A stretch of DNA of 15,607 nucleotides from Smittium mucronatum (GCA_001953115.1 LSSL01006496.1:1-15607), one strand, 5' to 3'; shown: positions 1 to 9,614, counted from the stretch's first letter. The notes: a model not told the origin generated them from the letters alone. Program-made: numbers and translations.

Positions 1-108
1 TGTGCTAAACGATCGGTTCCTCCTGTTTCGAAATGGTCTTCCTCTGGAATCGCTGTCCTCGGAATCTTTGCTCGCTGTCTCCACTACTCCCAACCAAGAA
101 TAGTACAT
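1..108 (-). CDS. Possible N-terminal fragment of an unrecognised protein (option B)
   Basis: On the minus strand an ATG at 108-106 opens a 36-codon frame that runs off the left edge. It begins MYYSWLGVVETASK and continues into an Asp/Ser-rich then Arg-rich stretch (GRPFRNRRNR), a low-complexity pattern common in disordered N-termini of nuclear proteins. The -3 base is G, an acceptable eukaryotic context. The frame stays open upstream of the ATG to a TGA near 183, so the true start or an intron boundary could lie further in. If real, its promoter would lie in the AT-rich boundary. It conflicts with option A, I recognise no family, and the choice between them is open. Confidence 0.25.
   Translation of the reverse strand, partial: MYYSWLGVVETASKDSEDSDSRGRPFRNRRNRSFST
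2..103 (+). CDS. Possible C-terminal fragment of an unrecognised protein (option A)
   Basis: Plus frame 2 is open from the left edge for 33 codons and ends at TAG (101-103). The peptide ends in a Ser/Thr/Leu-rich tail closing in TTPNQE. Codon use is mixed, with about half G or C at third positions, unlike everything downstream. The stop lies just before the fall into AT-rich DNA, as expected if a gene ends at the edge of a GC-balanced island. No domain, signal peptide or membrane segment can be judged from so short a piece. It is mutually exclusive with the minus-strand option over the same bases, and a third frame (ending at 126) is also open, so being open is weak evidence. The function is unknown. 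Confidence 0.28.
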   Translation: MLNDRFLLFRNGLPLESLSSESLLAVSTTPNQE

Positions 109-132
109 TGCTGTGTGAAATTTTAGTTTAGT

Positions 133-148
133 GTACTTCAAAAAGTAC
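133..148. repeat. Short hairpin GTACTT/AAGTAC at the composition boundary
   Basis: GTACTT (133-138) and AAGTAC (143-148) form a 6-bp inverted repeat around a 4-base loop, just past both candidate coding frames. It is followed within 10 bases by a larger imperfect hairpin. It may belong to a transposon terminus or an RNA 3' structure, but the sequence alone does not decide. Confidence 0.4.
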
Positions 149-157
149 CCTATCAGG

Positions 158-193
158 CCCCTAAAATACGGTAAGGTATTTCACTCTTAGGGG
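158..193. repeat. Two-part hairpin CCCCTAA/TTAGGGG at the boundary
   Basis: The outer arms CCCCTAA (158-164) and TTAGGGG (187-193) are perfect 7-bp complements. Directly inside, AATAC (165-169) pairs with GTATT (176-180) around a 6-base loop, leaving an unpaired TCACTC (181-186) on one side. This gives 12 paired bases with one bulge. It is the last GC-rich structure before the AT-rich block. The TTAGGGG unit occurs once, so it is not a telomere array. A transposon terminal structure or an RNA hairpin are both possible. Confidence 0.5.
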
Positions 194-199
194 ATAAAG

Positions 200-3100
200 A
201 TTTTATTTTATTCATTACAATTAAATAAAAGAATCTCAATTTAAAAAATTACTCTTTTTATGTTTTAATATCCCTCTAAAAAATATTTTCAACGATGTAC
301 TGTTTAATTTTAGCCTAATCAGCTAATTTCATATCCTAAAATAAAAAATTCCAAATTTTTAAATTTATCGGTATTATAATTTTTTAAAATTTAAAATTTC
401 TAATAAAATTATGCAAAAAATATAAATAAAGTTATTCTGAAAAAAAATTGATGATTTCATAATATTTATATTTTTAATTAAATCATAACTTTAAAAATTG
501 AAATTCTTGTTGACTTTTTTAAAAATAAATCGCATTTATAATTCTACCATAACAAATTGAGGATAAATTTTTTACTATTTTCAAAATAATTGAACTTTTA
601 ATTATTCATGGTTATAATTAGTAATATACATATATTCCATTCGATATTTTAAGGAATAAAATTTCAGTTAGAACCAAAAATACAACTTCCATATCTTTCA
701 TAGTTTGTTCCATTCCTACTCAATGATGTCTGCGGTAAATTTAAAGTAATAAAAAACATTTATTTATAGATTTTATAACCCTTTTTGGTATTAATTCCCA
801 TTTAATTCCTTTAGTGTCATTTTTTTATCGAGGTTAGATAGCTTTTTTCTTGATGTTTTATGCTTTTGGCATAGGAATAATTGATGTAAGTCAATATAAT
901 TTTTAAAGATAAAAATAGTTACACATTATTTTTTAAATCCTTTAAGTTTAAAAATTTATTGAGGCATTAAAAACGAATTGTGGTTTTTCCATTCAAAAAT
1001 TTAAAAAATAATCTCATTATAAAGAAGGTTTTAACATTTTAATTTTAAGAAGGAAAATTTAGTAGGGCTTTGATATAAACATTCATAAAAGAGTCAAAAT
1101 ATCTTACAGATTTAAATCTAAAATATTGGGATTTGCTGTTTTATATTTTGATACAAGTTTAGGAATTTTTTTTATATCTAATATATTGCAAAAAAAAAAG
1201 CTTTTTCCTGATTTTTTATAGCAAATACATAATTTTGAAAAAAAATGAAGTGTAAAGTTCAATTTCTTTAATTAGACAAATAAAACAGCCATTTTTTTTA
1301 AAATATTCTATTAAAAAATATATTTAGTTAATACAAAACCTATCTTAATCAAGTGTTAATATTCAAAGAGCTGTCAAAAAATCAATTAGTTTGGTGAATT
1401 ATCATTAATAGAAATTGAAATAATTTTTTTTAAGTGATTTTCTAAATGAGAAATTATATTTTTAAATAGACAGCATTTATTTCGAAAAAATAAATTATAT
1501 CTAATAATAGTTACATAATTAATGAAATATTTTTTTTATGATACCTAGGGATTTTTTATACTTGAGACTTTTTTAATCATATGTATAAAATTTCTAATAA
1601 TATCTACTATTTAAATAAATTTTTTTAAAAAAAATGGTGGAAAAAATTATTTTCTGATGTACAGAATTTCGATATTCCCAAAAAAAAATTTTAGGAGGCT
1701 GAAAAAAATACATTAATTTCCACAAGTAAAATAAAAAAATCTGGTTATAATCATCAAGGAAGTAATTCATTATAGTAAGGATTTTTATATAATCAAAAAA
1801 AGTGAGCTAAAATAGCTTTTAAAAACTTCATAAATTTATGGTAATATCATAATTTTAGGTGTTAGAAAGCTTTAATAATTAATTTTACAAAAAAATCACA
1901 GAAAATCCAAGATATATACACATTAATAACTGTAAAAAACGCCATAAAAAAGCGTATTATTGTTGCGTACTAAAAAAAAAATTTAAATTTAAATCTAAGT
2001 ATTCAGACGGAATTTTACGAGTTTTTTTTAATGTAATATCCCTCTATAACATTTATAACATATATTTTTTATTAAAATTTTCTTTTAATCTTATTTTAAA
2101 AAACACCTCAAGTTTAATATACCATCATTTATTAAAATTTAGTCAAAAAAATATCTGAATTGAAGATATTAATTAAATTTATCCTCTAATACACAATTTA
2201 TCTCCCCATATATTCATTTTAATATCATATTAAAAATTTACCCTAATTTTTTTTTTCGAAAATTCCGCTGAAATCCATCATTTATCCAAAAATCTAAAAC
2301 CATAAAACAATATTTCTACTTTGTAAATTTTAATTTATTTTTCAATTCAAATATTTTCTTTATTTTTTTCAGATATTTTTACATAATTAAAATAATATCC
2401 ACTCTTAATGCTGCTGGAGTTTTCTGTTTTTTTGATTTTATTATGATGAAAAAGGCAAAATTTTGAAGAACTTTTTCAATTTTGAGGATAATTTTCAAAA
2501 AACCACACAATTCTTATATAAAAGTCCATTCAAATCAGCTCTAATCATGAGTGAAAATTTTTAAAAGGTACTACCTCAGCTGTTAATATCAAGCTTAAGA
2601 TAACGTTATCCAATATCAGCAGACTGAGCATAATTTTTTTTAATTTTTTGTACAAAAATTAAGGTGTCAAATTTATTTTTTCTCTAGCGTAATCACTGTT
2701 TCAGCTATTTATGTGTTTTATTTAGTTTTTCCAAACTCAGAAATTTGCGGCTAGAAATGATTCATGTTGAGGTTGGTTCAATCAAGATGATTACCCGTTA
2801 AAAATTCCCGAATTTTTTTTTCTTTTGAACAAAAGTTTTTCATATTGGTTAAAGTCTTGAAACTTAGCTTCCAGCAATCTTCGTTGATATTCAGAGGCTT
2901 TGGAGAAACAATCAAAACTCTTGTAACACCTTTGATATATTTGAGTCAAAAAAATATCCATAATCATCAGCTTTTGATATTTTCACCGGAATCTAAATTG
3001 ATTTTAAGTACTTTTTATCCATTTTTCCTGAAATTTTTCAAAAAAAAAGATAATTTTTTTGGATTTAACTTAGAATTATTAATATAGAGCAAGGAATAAA

Positions 3101-3472
3101 AGCTTTAAATTCTCGCGGTTTCAATTCAATTACATGTATTTGTAAAAAAAATTAAGACTACAAATCGTATGGCAGAACTAAATGTATCACAATAATTTTT
3201 TTAAGAGTAGAAATTACAATTTAGAAGCTTTGATGGTGATTTAAGCATCAAAATTGTATACTAATTTACTATTTATTAGAAAAATTTAGGATCATCGAAG
3301 TCCTGTTTGTTCAAATGATGTATAAAATAATATGAATAAGATACCAATATTGTACTTCTTCCTGATTTGCATTTATTTTGGCTAGATTAAGATAGTTAAC
3401 ACTTTTTTTTTTCAGAAAATATAATTAAAAACTCTATTTATGCGCTTAACTGACCATCCTGTTATAAAAAAA
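200..3472. other. AT-rich non-coding stretch, left part
   Basis: No supported gene lies here. The longest open run is 80 codons at 2845-3087 on the plus strand, but it starts only at TTG, is Phe/Leu/Ile/Lys-rich and resembles nothing I know. Visible structures are an ATTTAAATTTAAAT palindrome (1981-1994), ACGC/GCGT arms at 1939-1955, a perfect 12-bp palindrome at 2599-2610, a 13-bp direct repeat shared between 266-278 and 2034-2046, and frequent A or T runs up to 10 bases. About 2400-2800 is somewhat less AT-rich than the rest. This is consistent with decayed repeat DNA, but no parent element can be named. Confidence 0.65.
2599..2610. repeat. 12-bp perfect palindrome GATAACGTTATC
   Basis: GATAACGTTATC is its own reverse complement. 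Its central ACGT makes it less expected by composition than the many pure A/T palindromes nearby. It could be a dimeric protein-binding site or chance, and there is no adjacent gene to regulate. Confidence 0.5.
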
Positions 3473-3790
3473 ATTGGTGGGACTCAGGCTCTCATTTTAG
3501 GAACAGATAATTTCTGTATTTAGTTTTTAAACCCATTATGTAGGTGAGATTCTCCAGAATTTTTTTTTTTGATTTTTTTTTAGAAAATCATAAAAAAAAA
3601 GTCATTTGGAGGTTTTATTTGGCCTAAATTCAAAGTTTTTCGAAAATTCAGTGCTAGATAATGAAATTCAAACGATGAAAATTTCTTCAATGTTTTTAGA
3701 TGTACGAAAAAATACCTTGAAAATAAAATAAATGCAAATCTGGTCAAAATGTGATAAATTTTCATATAGTCTGATCACTATCCCACCAAT
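3473..3790. mobile_element. Candidate decayed miniature inverted-repeat transposon
   Basis: ATTGGTGGGA at 3473-3482 is repeated as its exact reverse complement TCCCACCAAT at 3781-3790. Half of the ten bases are G or C, so a chance pair this close in such AT-rich DNA is unlikely (my rough estimate is well below one per window). Just inside the arms the match resumes after a 5-base gap, with TCAGGCT on the left against TCAGACT read inward from the right, a G/A difference of the kind RIP produces. The roughly 318-bp span is typical of non-autonomous DNA elements. The interior has T11, T9 and A9 runs near 3560-3600 and no transposase. The right arm abuts an (AT)11 tract, which would suit a TA-targeting element, but no clean target duplication is visible on the left. 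Confidence 0.33.
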
Positions 3791-3810
3791 ATATATATAT
3801 ATATATATAT
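3789..3810. repeat. (AT)11 microsatellite
   Basis: Twenty-two bases of perfect AT dinucleotide repeat, the longest in the window. It overlaps the last two bases of the TCCCACCAAT arm and is followed by CCAATCG, so CCAAT lies on both sides of the tract. Confidence 0.95.
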
Positions 3811-5340
3811 CCAATCGATAACTTAAAAAAATATTTATCTTTTATAAAAGCTATAATTATTTATTTAATTTCTCTATAAGAAACCTTTTCACTAGAGACT
3901 ATGGTTCAAATAATTTAAATATTACGATTTTTATAAATAATAAAATCATAAATTATTTCCTTCTACCCTAAATCTTATCTCTGATGATCATTTAAATATT
4001 TAAATGTATCCATTCTGTGTATATGTCATAGGATATAATGGCTTAGAAACAGTTAAAACTATTCAATCTCTGATTTATTTTAATATTTTTTATTTGCTTT
4101 ACTATAATAAAACCTTCTTGTGAATATTCTTATTCTAATAGTAAATTCTTTGGCATTATATATTATTACTTATACAATACATCCTACATAGTGGCTACTC
4201 TATATGAAAACATCATACAAAAATTCCAACCCTTTGTTGTAAAATTATTTTTAAATGTTTTTATATATTTTATACCAGTGAAATTCATCAATAAAAAATT
4301 CATAAATATCCCCAACGCTTTTTATAATAAAATATATATAAATATTAATTCCTCATTTTTTATATTATCAATTTGAAATACTTATGGTTACAATATTTGT
4401 TATAATCTATTTTTAATTATTTTCTGTAAATTTCAAATTTTCAAGCTTTAAATATTTCGATCTAAAAAATAGAAGGTTTTAATTCTTCTAATATAATGCA
4501 TTTATAAGTTTATATTACCTATGTTTCAGAAATTTCCATCTTAATGTCGAAAATATAAAACTTTAATATAATTAAATTTACATCTACAGCATTAAAAACA
4601 TTCCAAAAAGTTAATTACTTTATTTTAACTGTAAATAAAAAAAACCTTTGGAATCGCAATTAATAGAAGCTTAAAAAACAAATTCGGAAATTTTACGAAA
4701 TTTTTAAATGATTAAATATTGTAAATATGAAAATATTTATAAGATTAAATATAAATTATTGCTAATATGAATTCTTATGTAATTTTTTTTAAAAAAAAAA
4801 ATCTTGAGTTTTTCTAAACTTACTGTGTTTCACGTTACAAATTTTTATACTTTATAAAGATTTTTCCATATATAAACTGAGTCCTCGCTTTTTCTCCAAT
4901 GTATGATCTTTCCTTAGAAATATGTTATAAAATTTTCTACCTTTTTTCATATTTTCTGTCGATTTTTTATGTTGAATTATATATCTTCTAAAAAGCACAA
5001 AACTTGAGCTTAGGATAAGACTTTATTAAATTTTATCTATAATAAACAATTTTTGCTATCTTAAAACTAAGCTTTAACCTGAAAATCTATTCGGAAATTA
5101 TTTTCAAAACTAATTAAAAAATTTCAATCCGTAAATCTCACTTTAATATATAATATTATTAGTAAAGAAAAGAAAATAATTCTAATCCTCAATTACTAAT
5201 CCGAAATATTCATATACTTCTACTAAAACATTAAATAAAATTCAGAAATCAGAAAAAATAATACGCTTTCTTTTTCTTTTAATAATGACCATAGTATTTT
5301 ATAATATCTTGACTAAAATTCATTCTTTTATATTTTAAAT
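3811..5340. other. AT-rich non-coding stretch
   Basis: No gene is supported. The 61-codon plus-strand frame at 4191-4376 begins at GTG and is almost all Phe/Ile/Asn/Lys/Tyr, as expected by composition. The stretch holds an 18-bp perfect palindrome (3989-4006) and the junction of T8 with A11 (4783-4801), a long symmetric tract likely to be stiff and poor in nucleosomes. Otherwise it is simple AT-rich DNA, with one line near 4741 at only 10% G+C. Confidence 0.65.
3989..4006. repeat. 18-bp perfect palindrome
   Basis: CATTTAAATATTTAAATG reads identically on both strands. Only its outer bases are G or C, so chance formation in this composition is plausible. It can extrude as a cruciform. Confidence 0.6.
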
Positions 5341-5349
5341 TAATTTTAT

Positions 5350-5366
5350 GCTAGTTTGAAGCTAGC
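5350..5366. repeat. GCTAG/CTAGC hairpin
   Basis: GCTAG (5350-5354) and CTAGC (5362-5366) are 5-bp arms around a 7-base loop, and GCTAG is also a direct repeat (5361-5365). It is a small structure with no associated gene. Confidence 0.35.
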
Positions 5367-5502
5367 CCTAATTAAGATTTCGAAGTATTTATTTAATATT
5401 TTTTAAATATTTTTTTAATTAAATTTAGCAGTATTATTTGAGTAAAATATAAAAAAATATATATTCAGGAAGTTATTGGTTTTTTTTTTCGGAATTTTTA
5501 TT

Positions 5503-5523
5503 AAATCCTTTTAAAAAGGATTT
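5503..5523. repeat. 21-bp dyad, 10-bp arms with a single central base
   Basis: AAATCCTTTT (5503-5512) and AAAAGGATTT (5514-5523) are perfect complements separated by one A. The embedded CC/GG makes it less trivial than a pure A/T palindrome. A second hairpin follows 28 bases later. Confidence 0.6.
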
Positions 5524-5551
5524 TAATTTGAGGATTTTTTTAGATACATTT

Positions 5552-5571
5552 TTTCTGCCCTCCTGCAGAAA
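5552..5571. repeat. TTTCTGC/GCAGAAA hairpin followed by T run
   Basis: The 7-bp arms TTTCTGC (5552-5558) and GCAGAAA (5565-5571) flank the loop CCTCCT, and six Ts follow. In bacteria this would look like an intrinsic terminator, but no gene precedes it on either strand and the setting looks eukaryotic, so I call it a hairpin only. Confidence 0.45.
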
Positions 5572-6487
5572 TTTTTTCAATAAAATATCTACAATGATAC
5601 AATTACTTTCTTTGCCTTTTAATAAAAAAATTAAACAAACTTATGCAGCTTTTCTCTTTCAAAAAACTTTAGCGTGAAGAGTAGAAATAAAATCATCCGG
5701 ATATTACATTATTTACGTAAATAACTAGTTAGAGAGTTGTCTGGTTCAAAAAAGTACGTATCGATTAAACTTTATATTATCAGGAGCTTAAGTAGATCTA
5801 AAAAAATTTCTGAAATTTTGTAAATTGAAACTGACCCATCTTTTTTCGTCATTTTTAGGTAAAAAAAAACTTTCTGATGATAAAAATTCGTTATATCCTA
5901 CTTTATTAATTATGGTAAATGAATATCTTAGAATAATTTTATATCTATTTATTTATTTATATCAAAAAATTCAACTAAATTAGAAGAAATATTTATATAT
6001 ATTGCCCCTTTAAATAGTCAATGCAAAAAAAATATTTTTACTTGGGGTCTAAAACACCTAATCTCCAAAAAAAAAATAGATTTAATTCATATTGAATTTA
6101 TTTATTGAATTATCTATAAAAAAATTAAGCACTTTAATTATAAATTATTCTGAGAAATTATTCATAAAAAATATCAATATCACAAATATTAAGGCATCGT
6201 ATTAAATATATGAAGTATGATACCTACGCGAAAAATGAATTAAAATGGATACTAAGATATTTTAGCATATGAAACATTATAAAAAAATAAATTGAACCGA
6301 GGAAATAAATTTTGATATAATATTCGAGGTATAAAACCTTAAAAAAAATTGATGAAGTGGAAATACTTTTTATTAGAATATCCGGGGAAAAAAGAACATA
6401 TGTTCTAAAAATTGCAATTTTTGACTCTGGAAAATTTTCGAACAAGATAAAATTCCAAACTAAAGAGGTGAATTTAAAATTATATAA

Positions 6488-6503
6488 ATATATATATATA
6501 TAT
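6488..6503. repeat. (AT)8 microsatellite
   Basis: Sixteen bases of perfect AT repeat within a longer stretch of only A and T. No second arm or target duplication is visible beside it. Confidence 0.9.
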
Positions 6504-7445
6504 CAAATAATTAGAGCGCATAATTTCCAAAAAAAATTGGCTTTGACTTACCTCTAATTTTTATACAGACACTAAACTTAGACCAAAATGAAAATATTAC
6601 AGTTTTATTTCATAGAAATGGGCGAGAATTTTATCATTTACTGCCCTTTTTTTAAAAAATTAATGAATATCCTATTTCTATTTTATATTCCAATTCTAGA
6701 ATAAAGCAAAGATATAAAAACTGATTATATTGTTATTTTTTGGAATCATGGCACCTTTTGTAAAAAAATTCAACTATAAAGAATTTTAAGACGAGTTGCA
6801 ATTTTAAATTAAATAAAACATTTCAAAATACCATATATATATTACGTATTAATATGGAGACTCTCTGTTAGAAATTTTTTATTTTAAACTATTTCTATTG
6901 ATTTTATATGTGTATTTAAATATAAGATCGGATTAAAAATTTAAATATCTTAGTTTATATCTAGAACTATGAATTCTTGGTATATAGACTATTTTTTCTA
7001 TATTTTAAAAATTTGGTGAAAATGTGAAAATATATTTCGTACTTGTATGAAATTTCTTAATTATTTTAATGAAAAACTATTTTTTATATTCATAAATAAA
7101 ATTTTCCACATCTTTTTTTAAACTAAAAAATTTCTTTTTGGTTCTGACTAAATCTTTTTTATTTAAAATATTCTTAGTGATATCTTCTATTTTTTTAATT
7201 TATAAAAGACTCTCTCTTCCAATTTTTAGAATTAAGCTTATTTTTGCACATTGTTTTAGATTAAAAAAGTAAACTCTTATAGATAATAATTATTTTTTTA
7301 TAAACCTATGGCTATTTTTTTTAGAAAAATCAACGCCAGCTAAAAAATAAATAAAAGGTATTTTTAGTAGAGTTATGGATATTTACAGGAATTTTCTTGT
7401 ATTAGCTATTCATATAAATAATAAATAAATTCTTCCAATATTACT

Positions 7446-7494
7446 TGAAGCGCTTCAGATAATTTAATTATAGATAATAATTTATCTAATTATC
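7446..7494. repeat. Palindrome cluster: TGAAGCGCTTCA plus adjoining hairpin
   Basis: A perfect 12-bp palindrome TGAAGCGCTTCA (7446-7457), half G+C, is followed without a gap by a second inverted structure. In that structure GATAATT (7458-7464) matches AATTATC (7488-7494), and AGATAA (7472-7477) matches TTATCT (7482-7487) around TAAT, with a 7-base bulge on the left arm. Two abutting dyads in 49 bases are more than the surrounding DNA shows. They could be a protein-binding or fold-back site or a relic of a transposon end. No gene lies near. Confidence 0.5.
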
Positions 7495-9440
7495 CATTTA
7501 TTAAAAAAAATAATATTCATTCTAATTTTGATAATAGTTACTGAAATTTGAATTATATCTTGAAAATAAATTGAATATGTGCATCTAATCTTTTATCAAA
7601 GCTCACAAATTACCATTTCTCATATTAAATTATAGGAAACTTTCACTTTAAAGAATTCTCAGTTTATTTTTGATGGATGCATTTTTAATGATAAAAATAT
7701 TTTCAAATAATTACGCCCAAAAAAAATACGAGTAAAAATCAAATACAAAAATATATCAATTTCGGTGAGTTAGAATTCTTTTTGGAAATCGATTCATTGA
7801 TTTTCATTAAAAAATATCTATATTAATTGACTATTCGACACCATAGCCTAGATTTTACCATTCTATTTAAGTTATTATAAGCTCTAAAATATTTGAGGAC
7901 GCTTCATTGAAATGGAATTTTTCTTGAGACTTTATATTATATTTTACAAACTCTAAATAGCTAGAAAATTTAATTTAAAAAAACATTTAATGGATTAGAT
8001 AAAAAAATTCAAAAAAATAATAAATCCGTTTCAAATAATTTCTGTTGTTTCTTTCGTTATAAAATTCAAATTAAAGAGATCTATAAATCAAAATATACCA
8101 TTTGATCTAACAAAGGGGTGATTTAAAAAAAAAATAATTTCTTTCTGAAAGTACAGGTAAACATTGTAATTTTGACATTTAAAGCAAAAAATCGAAAAAA
8201 ATATTTTTTTTAAATCTGTTATTATAAGATTTTCATACGTTTATATCCGATTAGAGATCTACCAATCTGAAAAAGTTTCTTTAAATATTTTTAAATACGC
8301 CCACCTCATAATTTATTTATAAAAAAAACTATTCCTGATTAATAGCAAAAACTATCCTCAAAAATATTTCCAATATAATTTCCAAAATAAGCCAAAAAAC
8401 TATGATTAGGACTGAAATTAATCAGCATAGAGGTCATATATAGCTAAATTCGCGGGTTTTAAACCCAAAAATGTTATTTCTATTACCACAGCCCAAAAAT
8501 CCATGATATAAATAAAATAACAGAAGGGAATTCGTTTGATATAGATGAATCCATTCTTAAAATTGATATATATTTAATAGGTATTTGAAATTGGTGATAA
8601 ACTGGATCAAAAAAATTTGAGCTATGAAATACCCAAAAATGACCATAAATTTTGGCATAAGATTTTTTTATATTGTATATATACACATATTAAACTCTTT
8701 CTTTACACAATCAAAAATACAGAAATATATACCGAAAAAAATCGATATCGAAATCCTCTTTCTGTATTTAATTTATGCTCTTTGTACCAAAAAAAATTGT
8801 ATTAAATAATCATCTGAAATGGTTTATAAGAGTTCTGATAAAAAAATGTATAACTCACTTTTTTCTGAATACATAGGACTCTCATGAGGGAAATAATTTT
8901 TTGAAAGGATAAAAATATAAAAATTCATTAAAAATCATTGTAAGAAAAATGGATAGGATATAAATGAAATGAAAAATGTTTAAAACCCCACTATATATGA
9001 GAAAATCCACCTATTTTTTTATCAAATTTCATTTAAATCAAATGGCTGAAGTTAAATTTTAATTTTTTTTTTAATTTTTAGTAAGTTTATAAAAGTTTTT
9101 ATTTATTTAAATATGTATATAATATAATATGAATTTCATTTTCTTTTCTATCGACAATTTAAGAATAACATCAATTTATAGGAGTTCCTATTTTAAGAAA
9201 TATATAACAAGAATAAAAATAAGCTGCTATTACGTGTTTTAATTTAAGATATTTATATTTAGAAATTTACTTTATTTATTTATTTAATATGTAATAGATT
9301 GCAAAGTAGCTATTTAGCTAAAAAAAATTACTTATAAAAATTTATTTTCTTTATTCACTTATTTTACATCTTGTCAAAATCTTACCTTTTTATTTTATTT
9401 TATTATGAAGAACAAATTTAGAAAACTAACTTTACTTTCC

Positions 9441-9472
9441 ATTGACCTAATTGACCTAATTGACCTAATTGA
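9441..9472 (+). repeat. 9-bp tandem repeat, 3.6 copies of ATTGACCTA
   Basis: Three perfect copies of ATTGACCTA (9441-9467) are followed by a partial ATTGA. It is the only non-dinucleotide tandem repeat of note here. It lies in a 45-codon plus-strand frame (ATG 9405, TAA 9540-9542), where it reads as repeated Ile-Asp-Leu and is followed by a hydrophobic run. The unit is a multiple of three, so the frame survives copy-number change, but a frame this short is expected by chance and I do not call it a gene. Confidence 0.85.
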
Positions 9473-9581
9473 TTTATTTTATTTTTTAATTATTTTTTTT
9501 CCAAAAAAGATTATTTGTTTTATGTCCCGAGCTTTGGGATAATAAAAAAATTTCCTCACTAACCAGATCAAAATTTGCACG

Positions 9582-9614
9582 GGTTTTTTAAAAAACCACC
9601 CTAATAAAATTAGG
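9582..9614. repeat. Two adjacent dyads, 16-bp palindrome and 6-bp-arm hairpin
   Basis: GGTTTTTTAAAAAACC (9582-9597) is a perfect palindrome. Two bases later CCTAAT (9600-9605) and ATTAGG (9609-9614) form a hairpin with a 3-base loop. Upstream, TCCC/GGGA arms lie at 9525-9539. The cluster is locally richer in G and C than its flanks. Confidence 0.55.

Larger units (their letters stand above)
1..126. other. GC-balanced edge segment, probably coding or a young repeat
   Basis: This is the only part of the window with ordinary composition: 30 of the first 60 bases and 27 of the next 60 are G or C, against about 10-25% in most later lines. It is open in three frames: plus frame 2 to a TAG at 101, plus frame 1 to a TAG at 124, and the minus strand from a stop near 183 through to base 1. 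At most one can be the true frame, and codon use does not separate them because third-position G+C is close to half in both main candidates. I recognise no family. The segment could be the edge of a gene island or a young transposon fragment. The plus strand begins TG at base 1, as many LTRs do, but that is weak evidence. Confidence 0.6.
5572..9404. other. AT-rich non-coding stretch, centre
   Basis: No gene is supported. Frames at 6224-6445 (minus, TTG start), 6357-6557 (plus, GTG start), 8483-8686 (minus, GTG start) and two overlapping plus frames at 8617-8809 are of chance length. Of these only 8624-8809 starts at ATG. Structures are an (AT)8 tract (6488-6503), the palindrome cluster at 7446-7494 and (TTTA)4 at 9271-9286. 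About 5640-5880 is less AT-rich than its surroundings and has TpA in excess of ApT (24 against 20 by hand count), as RIP would leave. Confidence 0.6.

Noticed and set aside
187..193. TTAGGGG as a telomere repeat
   Set aside because: It is a single unit with no tandem copies, better explained as one arm of a hairpin.
2845..3087. 80-codon plus-strand open frame
   Set aside because: It starts only at TTG, is dominated by composition-driven residues and matches no motif. At about 80% A+T roughly one codon in ten is a stop, so several frames over 60 codons are expected in six frames of this length.
3580..3765. 61-codon minus-strand ATG frame
   Set aside because: The length is as expected by chance, no family is recognised, and it lies inside the candidate inverted-repeat element without transposase motifs.
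5552..5577. Intrinsic transcription terminator
   Set aside because: No gene ends before it on either strand, and the composition pattern suggests a eukaryotic nuclear genome.
6224..6557. Opposed open frames on both strands
   Set aside because: They begin with TTG and GTG, the plus frame runs through an AT microsatellite, and there is no recognisable motif.
8617..8809. Overlapping plus-strand frames of 61-62 codons, one with ATG at 8624
   Set aside because: Both have chance length, and their overlap with a minus frame over the same bases shows only that stops are locally sparse.
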